From: an uncultured Haloferula sp. | Lineage (GTDB): Bacteria > Verrucomicrobiota > Verrucomicrobiae > Verrucomicrobiales > Akkermansiaceae | Reading direction: 5' to 3' | Assembly (NCBI GenBank): GCA_946481625.1 | Contig: CAMLOZ010000244.1 | Span: 1-5,992 of the forward strand | Length of the DNA: 5,992 bases | Shown here: one piece after another, positions 1 to 5,992 of the stretch | Layout: each line of letters starts with the position of its first letter | Position numbering within the stretch: position 1 is the first letter of the stretch | Notes under the pieces: generated by a model | The model's database searches: none | What the model saw: only the letters and a program-made list of their open reading frames with translations | Told to the model about the DNA's origin: nothing | Made by a program: the position numbers and the translations under genes

Positions 1-23
1 AGACGAATCCCCACCTTGGCCAT
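1..23 (-). CDS. Possible start of a further downstream gene (partial, runs off the left edge)
   Basis: An ATG at 23-21 on the minus strand opens a frame reading MAKVGIR before the window ends. It lies 36 bases after the TGA of the giant ATPase gene. A GGAG at 30-27 could act as a ribosome-binding site, but the gap of three bases to the ATG is shorter than usual. A second ATG at 34-32 in another frame (MRSQWPRWGFV) overlaps it and has no better ribosome-binding site. The 24-59 gap contains a perfect 10-base palindrome at 29-38 but no hairpin followed by a T-run, so nothing visible ends transcription before this point. Seven residues are too few to recognise a family. The call rests only on position, spacing and direction. 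Confidence 0.25.
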
Positions 24-59
24 TGGCTCCGCATGCGGTGAAGCGAACCCCGAAAAGCC

Positions 60-3000
60 TCAGCCCTGCTTCACATCCGGCTCGAAGGCGAGGGGCGGCT
101 TCTCGGAAGCGTCGACACTTTCGATACTGTTCCTCTCGTCCTGCACCGGCACGACCTTGATGTCCACCTGCACCGGCACGGCGCGGAGGCCTTCGATGAT
201 GGTGCGGAGTTGTTCGACGGTTTGGTCGGCGAGGGATTGGGGCGTGGCGTAGCGTTCGCCGGCCCGTGAGATACCGTCCTTGATCGCTTCGAGGCCGTCG
301 TTGAATTGCGTGAGCTGCGCGACCACGCGTGCGACGGGATCGTTCTCGCCACCGGCACCCAGCAGCTTGCGCTTGCCGAACTCCTTCTTGATCTGCGCCC
401 AGCGTGCGGCCTGCGTTTCATCGAGCAGGCTTTCCATTTCGTAGAACTTCAGCAGGTTCGCCTCGGCAGCGGTGGTGAGGTTCTGCGACTCGCTGCGGTA
501 GTGATCGATCACGATCTGCCGCACTTCCTCCGGCGTCATGAGCGGCAGCACCTTTTCGGCGATGCGGTTCATGTTGCGGTAGGAGCCCTGCAGCTTGAAG
601 GGCGGCTCGGTGCGGTAGGCGTCTTCCTGCGCGGCGCTTTTGATATACTGGAGGTTCACGCGCAGGATGGTGTCGCGCACCGCGAGCAGGTGCTTCGTCA
701 CCGCGAGCATCTCCTCGATCTCGGCGGGCGTGTAGTTGCCCTCGAAATCCGCGCCGTCGCGGCTGCCGGTTTCGGCGATGCGGATGAGCATGAGCACGTC
801 CTTCTGCGAACGGCTGGCGAGGCGCGAGAGAGCGGCGTTCGAGGTGAGGGCGTTCTCGATGTAGCTGCCTTTGAAGGCCGCTTCATGCCCGCCGAGGATG
901 TCGCCCAGATTGTAGGTGTCCGCGCGGTTCGCGAGCATGTCCGGGATCTGGAACTTGCCGCCGCTCTCGGTATAGGGGTTGCCCGCCATGACCACGGCGA
1001 CCTTCCTGCCACGGAGATCGTAGGTCTTGGCCTGACCCTTCCACACGCCCTCGATCTTGCGCTGGGCATCGCAAAGGCTGATGAATTTCTGAAGAAACTC
1101 GGGATCGGTGTGCTGGATGTCGTCCAGGTACAGCATCACGTTGTTGCCCATCTCCAGCGCGAGGTTGGCGCGCTCCACTTCCATGCGGGCCGAGGCGTTC
1201 GGTGCCTCGGCGGGATCGAGCGAGAGCACGCGGTGGCCCAGGGCGGGCCCGTTGATCTTCACGAAAGTGAGGCCGAGCCGGTTGGCCACGTATTCCATGA
1301 TGGTCGTCTTGCCGTAGCCGGGCGGCGAGATCAGGAGCAGCAGGCCCATCCGGTCGGTGCGCGTGTTCGCACCCGCGGTGCCGAGCTGCTTGGCGAGGTT
1401 GTTGCCGATCAGCGGGAGATAGACTTCGTCGATCAGGCGGTTGCGGACAAAGGCGCTCATCACCTTCGGCTTGAATTCGTCGAGGCGCATTTCGCCGCGC
1501 TTGATACCGGTCAGCTTGGTCTTGCGCTCGGCCAGCGCGCGGAAGGCGGCGGCATCCGTGCGCTCGTGGCGCTCCAGGCGGTCGAGGAATTCGCTGTAGT
1601 GAATCTCCAATGCGGCGTTCCCGATGCGCGGATGACTCGAGCGCAACCCATCCACCGTGAGGACGAGCGGCACGGATTTCACCGCGCGATGCTCGTAGCC
1701 GCCGCGGGCGACATGAACGGCGGTCTCATCGATCACCGCGTCCGACAAATCGTCGGGAGTTCCCTGCAAGCTCTCCGGATGCGAGGCCGCGAAGCCTGCG
1801 AGCCAATCGCGCGCGATCTCATACCTCAAGGAGGGAGGACACTCCTGTCCCCCGAGCGAGTCCTTGAAGATGGCTTCCGCCCGCTTCGCCACCAGACCTT
1901 GATGGAACGACTTGGCCAGCTCAGCCGCCGCAGCGGAAACAGTGAAAGCCCCTCCCGCCGCCAGTTCTTCTTCGAGGTAAGCCGCTACCTTTGCCGGCTC
2001 GACCTCCGTGAAAAATCCGTAGTCGTCGCGCCATTTCGCAAATCCCCCGGCGAGCCGCGCCTTCCAACGCTCTGTCTCGTCCCCTCCCGAGAACAAATTA
2101 CGGCGCTTGCCGTAGGATGCGAATTGTCCCGCCAGGCGCTCCTTCGCGGGATCTTCCCAGGACTCCCAGAAAAGCAATGCCGCGGCGCGCTCGCGCGGAC
2201 CGAAGCGGAGCAAACCGGCCTCCGCGTGGATCGGCAGCAGCTTCGCGAGGATCTTCGCGGCATCCTCGTCGTGGATGCCCTTGGTGTAGCCCTCCGCGTA
2301 ACGCGGCTGCATGAAGGACTGCACTGCGGCGAGCAGGTCGCCGTCAGGTTTGCCTTCGAGCAGGAAACGCCAGGCCAGATACTCCGCCCTTGCGACGCGC
2401 GGGCTCTCGCTGGGAACCTCCAGATCCCAGGCCTCGCGCGCGGCGAGGAACTCCGGATCGTTGATCGGCTCGTAGAACTTCGTGCCGGTGAGATGGAAAG
2501 CCATCGCGCCGTCATGCGGCACGATGGTCATCTCCAGCGGCTGGGTGTTGACGTTGAAGGCGTTCTTCCCGAAGCGGATGACGTTCTCGCCCTCCACGTA
2601 GAGATCCTTCTTGTCCTTGAGTTGCCGCACGCCGTCCTCGCGCAGCGTCTTGAGGCGGGTCTGGAGATCGTCCGCCTTGACCGAGTCGCCGAGCTCCTGG
2701 AGCTGGCCGATCAGGTCGCGGACCTTCTCGATCATCGGATCGGTCGCGAAGTAGGAATGGATCTCCTCGACCTCGCCGAAGGAAGAGACGCGGTTGCGGA
2801 TGCCGGCGAGGATGCGCTCCGCAGACTTGAAGAGCGCCCCGGCCCGCTTGCCGCGGGCTTCCACGAGCTGCGTGCGGCGGCCTTCGAAGGCATCGTAGAT
2901 CTCCTCGCGTCGCGTCGCGAGCTGTTCGACATATTCGTCGAACTCGGCGAAGCGTCCCTCGAGCTCCTCGACCTGCACCATCATGCGGGTGAGCGATTCG

Positions 3001-5141
3001 TCGCACTTCTCCGGCGCGTCGCAGAGATCGAGATAGTTCGCCAGCGCCTGCGAGAGCAGCTTCATCTGCGCCGCGAACTGAGCTTCGCCTTCACCGCGGG
3101 CCAGCTCCCGGCGCTTGTTGCGTAGCGATCCGCGCGTGCCGTTCAACCGGGCATACAGCGCGGAAATGCGCTCGATGATCGCGGTGGTCTGCGTTGCATC
3201 CGCGATCTTCAGGCCGCCCACGATCTCGATGAGCATTTCAAGTTCCGCCGCCGCCTGGTCGAGCGCGGTTGCAACCTCGTCCGCTTCCGTGACCTTGGCG
3301 ATCTTCGCCAGCGCGGCCTCTTGGGTGTCGATCGCCGCCGCGTAGGATTTGAGCGATTCCTCGCCTAATAGGAATTCGACCGTGCGTGCCGAAACCGCAT
3401 CGGTGGTCTCCACGACCTCCTTTTCGAACGCGGCAATCGCTTCCGTGTCGGTGTAACGGACGTCGCGCAGCGAAATGATCTCGCCGCGCAACTTCCGCAG
3501 CCCGGCAAGCTGGTGGACAAACCCTTGAAGGGCGTCCGGCGGCGAGTTGCGTGCCTCGCGCACCAGCTTCTCCATGGCGGCGCGAACGACCGAGGTCCGC
3601 TCGTTGGCAACGGCACGGAGCTTCTGGACCTTCTCGAACTCCCCGATCGCCGCCTCGCCCGCCTTCTTGATTTCGCGGAGCGGAGCGGCGAGCAACTGGC
3701 ACTCGGCGCGGTCGAGCCAGAAGTAAGCGTCCAGCAGGTCGCCCGAGCGCTTGACGATATCGAGATAGAGTCCGGCAAACGAGTCGTCCTTCTGAAGCAG
3801 CGTGAGCAGTTCGCGCGCTTCCGCCATCCCGCGCACCAGTTCGGGATTCCCCACCTTGTAGAGGAAGGATTCCTTGTCCGCCGCCGCGGCGGCGCTGGTC
3901 TCGTCGTCCAAGTACGGCGTTTGCCATACTTGCAAGGCATGATGCTTCTGCGCCTGCCCGTCGGCACGGAAGAGGACGAGTTGCCCGTTGCCGAAGAGCG
4001 AGTAGCCCGAACAGACGATCGGTGTTTCTACCGCTTGCTTGATCCGGTTGTAGGAGAGCAACACGTAGTCGCCCGCAGCGCGGTTGTAGAAGGAATACAG
4101 GATGTCCTCGCCATTCGCGCTGGCCACCTTGCGCTCGAAGCGCATGTCCAGCAGGCCGTGGTCGAAGGTCTTCACCTCGCCGCTCTGGAGCAAGTAACCG
4201 TTCGCGAAGATGATCCCGTGGTCGTCCGGCAGCAGCACGCAGGAATCCCCTATGGTGTCGATGCGGTGCACCGTCTTCGTCTTGTCGTTGTAGACAAGAT
4301 GCCGGTGCAGCGATTCGCGGTAAGGTAGGATCTTGAGCAGGATCAGCGAGCCGACGGTCGCATAAAAAATCTCCGCATCGTCGAGCGTCTGGTCGCTTTC
4401 GGTCACCGGCTCCGAGTAGATGCCCTGGCCGCTCGCGGTGTTGTCCTCGATCTTCACCGTCAGGTCGCCGCCGACCGTCTCGACGAAGACGCGGTCCTCG
4501 ATCGAGATGTGCGGGTGCTCGCCGGAACGGTGCATGCCGCGGTGCGCGCGCTTCCATTCGAACTCCTGCTGGGCCGGAAAGACACACTCGTGGTCGAAAC
4601 GGTTGCCCACATATCCGAGCGTCCCGTTGCTGGCGAAGCGCCACTTGAAGGCCTTGATATCGTCCACCGTCTTCCCGGCGCGCATCACCAGGTACAGGTG
4701 AGGCCCGATGACCATGAACTTCAGGAAGACGGCCTCGCGGTAGTATTTGAAAAGGTAAGCGAAGTCCTCGGTGAACTTCGGATCCCCCAGCACCTCCTCG
4801 ACCGCCAGTTGCGTGAAGGAACGGGTCTCCGGATTGAAATCATACGCGGCGAACACGTCCTTCGTGTCCGTCGTCTGCTTCAGGCCGAACTGGATGTTGT
4901 AGCCGAAGAGAAAGCGGCGTTTCCCGATCGCCACCAGGTCGCGGGCGATGCAGTTGTGCTCGGTCGAAACCCGCTCGGTGCCGAGAAGGGCCGTCTCGAC
5001 ACCGCCGAAAACCTGCAAGCGCTCGGCATTCAGCGCATCGAGACCCGTCCGCAGCGTCGCGGCATGCTTGTCCAGCCGCGCGCGGATGACCTCATACGCG
5101 CCACCTTCCAGTTGGTCTGGCTTTGGGGGTTCTTCAGGCAT
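60..5141 (-). CDS. Giant AAA+ ATPase with N-terminal beta-rich domain and long coiled coil ('DNA repair ATPase', DUF3686-type)
   Basis: Intact 1693-residue cytosolic protein; I see no signal peptide or membrane segment. Residues 1-50 are mainly helical. About 60-430 is beta-rich, with recurring strand-loop units that could be a beta-propeller. About 440-845 is an Ala/Glu/Lys/Arg/Leu-rich coiled coil. About 845-892 is a short beta segment, and about 900-1200 is mostly helical. The AAA+ module follows at about 1215-1540: Walker A SPPGYGKT at 1272-1279 (K1278), Walker B MLYLDDI with D1340/D1341, sensor-1-like N1388 in AGNPYT, a probable arginine finger R1406 in LANRAD, and a sensor-2-like R1522 in GSYRNMNR. 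The tail, about 1600-1693, is helical and then ends in a VPVQ-repeat stretch. Walker A has Ser for the first Gly, and Walker B has Asp where AAA+ proteins usually have catalytic Glu. ATG 5141 is the only ATG, GTG or TTG in frame after the previous gene's stop, and family-like sequence begins near residue 11. The family label 'DNA repair' is nominal; I infer an ATP-driven remodelling role linked to the upstream flotillin. Family assignment is from memory of motifs. Confidence 0.95.
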   Translation of the reverse strand: MPEEPPKPDQLEGGAYEVIRARLDKHAATLRTGLDALNAERLQVFGGVETALLGTERVSTEHNCIARDLVAIGKRRFLFGYNIQFGLKQTTDTKDVFAAYDFNPETRSFTQLAVEEVLGDPKFTEDFAYLFKYYREAVFLKFMVIGPHLYLVMRAGKTVDDIKAFKWRFASNGTLGYVGNRFDHECVFPAQQEFEWKRAHRGMHRSGEHPHISIEDRVFVETVGGDLTVKIEDNTASGQGIYSEPVTESDQTLDDAEIFYATVGSLILLKILPYRESLHRHLVYNDKTKTVHRIDTIGDSCVLLPDDHGIIFANGYLLQSGEVKTFDHGLLDMRFERKVASANGEDILYSFYNRAAGDYVLLSYNRIKQAVETPIVCSGYSLFGNGQLVLFRADGQAQKHHALQVWQTPYLDDETSAAAAADKESFLYKVGNPELVRGMAEARELLTLLQKDDSFAGLYLDIVKRSGDLLDAYFWLDRAECQLLAAPLREIKKAGEAAIGEFEKVQKLRAVANERTSVVRAAMEKLVREARNSPPDALQGFVHQLAGLRKLRGEIISLRDVRYTDTEAIAAFEKEVVETTDAVSARTVEFLLGEESLKSYAAAIDTQEAALAKIAKVTEADEVATALDQAAAELEMLIEIVGGLKIADATQTTAIIERISALYARLNGTRGSLRNKRRELARGEGEAQFAAQMKLLSQALANYLDLCDAPEKCDESLTRMMVQVEELEGRFAEFDEYVEQLATRREEIYDAFEGRRTQLVEARGKRAGALFKSAERILAGIRNRVSSFGEVEEIHSYFATDPMIEKVRDLIGQLQELGDSVKADDLQTRLKTLREDGVRQLKDKKDLYVEGENVIRFGKNAFNVNTQPLEMTIVPHDGAMAFHLTGTKFYEPINDPEFLAAREAWDLEVPSESPRVARAEYLAWRFLLEGKPDGDLLAAVQSFMQPRYAEGYTKGIHDEDAAKILAKLLPIHAEAGLLRFGPRERAAALLFWESWEDPAKERLAGQFASYGKRRNLFSGGDETERWKARLAGGFAKWRDDYGFFTEVEPAKVAAYLEEELAAGGAFTVSAAAAELAKSFHQGLVAKRAEAIFKDSLGGQECPPSLRYEIARDWLAGFAASHPESLQGTPDDLSDAVIDETAVHVARGGYEHRAVKSVPLVLTVDGLRSSHPRIGNAALEIHYSEFLDRLERHERTDAAAFRALAERKTKLTGIKRGEMRLDEFKPKVMSAFVRNRLIDEVYLPLIGNNLAKQLGTAGANTRTDRMGLLLLISPPGYGKTTIMEYVANRLGLTFVKINGPALGHRVLSLDPAEAPNASARMEVERANLALEMGNNVMLYLDDIQHTDPEFLQKFISLCDAQRKIEGVWKGQAKTYDLRGRKVAVVMAGNPYTESGGKFQIPDMLANRADTYNLGDILGGHEAAFKGSYIENALTSNAALSRLASRSQKDVLMLIRIAETGSRDGADFEGNYTPAEIEEMLAVTKHLLAVRDTILRVNLQYIKSAAQEDAYRTEPPFKLQGSYRNMNRIAEKVLPLMTPEEVRQIVIDHYRSESQNLTTAAEANLLKFYEMESLLDETQAARWAQIKKEFGKRKLLGAGGENDPVARVVAQLTQFNDGLEAIKDGISRAGERYATPQSLADQTVEQLRTIIEGLRAVPVQVDIKVVPVQDERNSIESVDASEKPPLAFEPDVKQG
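140..180 (-). repeat. Short in-gene direct repeat coding for two VPVQ motifs
   Basis: A 14-base sequence, cctgcaccggcacg on the plus strand, occurs at 140-153 and again at 167-180, a period of exactly 27 bases or nine codons. In the ATPase it encodes VPVQ at residues 1655-1658 and again at 1664-1667, separated by VDIKV. It lies in the C-terminal tail, beyond the AAA+ lid. The alternating Val pattern suggests a beta hairpin. It may be a small in-frame duplication or simply repeated codon choice in a repeated peptide; two copies do not decide between these. Confidence 0.5.
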
Positions 5142-5142
5142 C

Positions 5143-5160
5143 GGGGAGAAGAAGGAAAAA
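5143..5160 (-). promoter_or_regulatory. Pyrimidine-only leader in place of a Shine-Dalgarno before the ATPase gene
   Basis: The 18 bases just before the ATPase start, read on the minus strand (5160 to 5143), are all T or C, with a single G at 5142 next to the ATG. There is no AGGAGG-like purine tract within 20 bases of the start. This is seen directly. Translation may therefore rely on a T/C-rich leader bound by ribosomal protein S1, on an unstructured start region, or on coupling to the upstream flotillin gene. Initiation without a Shine-Dalgarno is common in several bacterial phyla, so this is not by itself evidence of a wrong start. Confidence 0.45.
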
Positions 5161-5168
5161 CTCAGGTT

Positions 5169-5200
5169 ACGGCGGGAAAACGAATTCGTCTGCCCACCGC
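5169..5200 (-). promoter_or_regulatory. Possible RNA hairpin in the flotillin-ATPase gap
   Basis: Read on the minus strand, CGGTGGG (5199-5193) can pair with CCCGCCG (5176-5170) in seven pairs, one of them G-U, and G5200 with T5169 adds an eighth (also G-U). The loop holds the perfect 10-base palindrome ACGAATTCGT (5189-5180), which can add a three-pair inner stem closed by AATT. The hairpin begins 13 bases after the flotillin stop and ends 27 bases before the ATPase ATG. A run of five T occurs at 5160-5156, eight bases after the stem, which is too far for a standard intrinsic terminator. It may be an RNA-processing or mRNA-stability element, or a weak attenuator setting the flotillin:ATPase ratio. 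It may also be chance in GC-rich DNA. Confidence 0.35.
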
Positions 5201-5213
5201 ATGATCCTTCCGG

Positions 5214-5992
5214 TTATTTCAACACCTTGGCCGCCTTCTCATCCGCCAGCCCGAAGCGATCCGCGGTTCCCAAGAATGAAAGCAGCTTCCTGCGATCCTC
5301 GCCGGTGGCATCCACCAGCAGCTTGCCGAGGATGGCTCCCACGCTGAGGTTCTTCACATCGTCCGTGGTGACGCCGAATTGCCCGGCCCACTCGCGGAGT
5401 TGCACTTTGAAATACTCCGGGTCGCCGTTGAAGAACGTCTCCTTCATGTCGCCCAGCACCGCGCTGTGCTCCACCATTCGGTCCACCGACTTCCCGCGGG
5501 AAATGGCTCCCGCGATCTGGTCGAAGAACTTCCCTTCGCCGCCGATGATCTCGATCTTCGCGGACTTCATCGCTTCGCCCATCACCTTGGCCTGCGCCTC
5601 CGCGATGTCCTTCTGGATGTGGATGCCGGCGAGATCCACCGCCTTCTCCTTCTCCAGGCGCAGCTTGAATTCCTCGTGCGACTGGCCCGCGGCTTCGAGC
5701 AGCTTCATCGCCTCGGCCTTCTTGTTGATGCCCTCGGCTTCGGCTTCGAATTTCAAGCGGTTCACTTCCGCATCGGCCGTGCCCTGCTTCTGCGTGGCGT
5801 CGGCCTTCGCGAGCATCACTTCGACCTCGCCGAGCCCGGTGGCGGCGGCTTCCTTCGCGGTGGCTTCCGCCAGCATCTTCTTGGCGAGCGACTGCTTCTC
5901 GCTGGCAGCCTGTTCGGCTTCCGCGGAGATCACGACTTCCTCGGCCTTCAGTTCGGCGGATTTCTTCGAAGCCTCCGCGGCCTTGACCCGCT
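5214..5992 (-). CDS. Flotillin/SPFH-family membrane scaffold protein, C-terminal part (5' end outside window)
   Basis: The frame is open from base 5990 to the TAA at 5216-5214, giving the last 258 residues. Flotillins oligomerise at the inner membrane and organise membrane microdomains. Residues 1-115 of the fragment are a continuous Ala/Glu/Lys-rich helix typical of the flotillin coiled coil. Residues 117-158 carry the flotillin-like stretch with IQKDIAEAQAKVMGEAM (125-141) and then IEIIGGEGKFFDQI. Residues 160-258 are a helical C-terminal extension with KSVDRMVEH, FFNGDPEYF and LSVGAILGKLL, which I remember from flotillin-like proteins encoded next to DUF3686 ATPases. Flotillins commonly run to about 450-700 residues, so the membrane hairpin and SPFH domain should lie to the right. 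A GTG at 5933 is an internal Val (V20 of the fragment), not the start. The gene precedes the ATPase by 72 bases in the same direction, consistent with one operon. Family call is firm; the partner role is inference. Confidence 0.92.
   Translation of the reverse strand, partial: RVKAAEASKKSAELKAEEVVISAEAEQAASEKQSLAKKMLAEATAKEAAATGLGEVEVMLAKADATQKQGTADAEVNRLKFEAEAEGINKKAEAMKLLEAAGQSHEEFKLRLEKEKAVDLAGIHIQKDIAEAQAKVMGEAMKSAKIEIIGGEGKFFDQIAGAISRGKSVDRMVEHSAVLGDMKETFFNGDPEYFKVQLREWAGQFGVTTDDVKNLSVGAILGKLLVDATGEDRRKLLSFLGTADRFGLADEKAAKVLK

Noticed and set aside
306..3125. A 939-codon open frame on the plus strand
   Set aside because: It lies codon-for-codon opposite the ATPase gene. Its stops would correspond to sense TTA, CTA or TCA codons, which this GC-rich gene avoids, so a long antisense frame is expected. 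The translation is rich in Leu, Val, Ala, Arg, Glu and His with no recognisable domain. The open plus-strand frames at 3513-4328 and 4509-5204 are in the same register and have the same cause.
3238..4644. A 468-codon minus-strand frame in another register inside the ATPase gene
   Set aside because: Its Arg/Gly/Pro/Ala-rich, low-complexity translation is typical of an off-frame reading of GC-rich coding DNA, and the overlapping ATPase frame is intact and family-like throughout.
60..5141. Identity as SbcC/SMC/RecN-type DNA repair ATPase
   Set aside because: Those ABC-type ATPases split their Walker A and B motifs around the coiled coil and have a signature motif. Here both Walker motifs lie together at the C-terminus in an AAA+ arrangement.
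5156..5200. Intrinsic terminator between the two genes
   Set aside because: The T-run begins eight bases after the stem instead of directly behind it, so it does not fit the standard form.
5167..5202. An 11-codon mini-frame (MRWADEFVFPP) in the gap, preceded by GGAAGG
   Set aside because: The purine tract is only three bases from the ATG, the frame overlaps the hairpin, and nothing resembles an amino-acid-run leader peptide. It is too short to support without conservation.
5214..5933. GTG at 5933 as the start of the flotillin-like gene
   Set aside because: The frame stays open upstream to the window edge with the same Ala/Glu/Lys-rich helix, and a flotillin needs an SPFH domain before this point.

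Overview
The window is GC-rich, densely coding DNA with all real genes on the minus strand, so transcription runs right to left. It looks bacterial. The codon style, the near absence of TTA/CTA/TCA codons and the family pair suggest a high-GC lineage. Verrucomicrobiota is my best guess because both proteins resemble Verrucomicrobia/Planctomycetes/Actinobacteria types I remember, but no marker gene here fixes the taxon.

Layout in transcription order. From the right edge to 5214 is the C-terminal part (258 residues) of a flotillin/SPFH-type membrane scaffold protein; its membrane anchor and SPFH domain lie outside the window. A 72-base gap (5142-5213) follows, holding a possible hairpin and a pyrimidine-rich leader with no Shine-Dalgarno sequence. 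Then comes one very large intact gene (60-5141, 1693 residues) for a multidomain AAA+ ATPase of the family usually labelled 'DNA repair ATPase' (DUF3686-type). It has a beta-rich, possibly propeller-like N-terminus, a long central coiled coil, a mixed middle region and a C-terminal AAA+ module with unusual Walker motifs. After its stop, 59 bases remain; they may contain the start of a further gene at base 23.

The flotillin-like gene and the giant ATPase are close, co-directional and probably co-transcribed. The simplest joint model, which is inference, is a membrane-microdomain scaffold (flotillin) that recruits or organises a large cytosolic AAA+ machine. The 'DNA repair' label probably comes from coiled-coil resemblance to SbcC-like ATPases; nothing in the sequence demonstrates DNA repair. 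I see no tRNA, rRNA, CRISPR array, insertion sequence, attachment site or clear terminator. No stretch longer than 300 bases lacks a gene.
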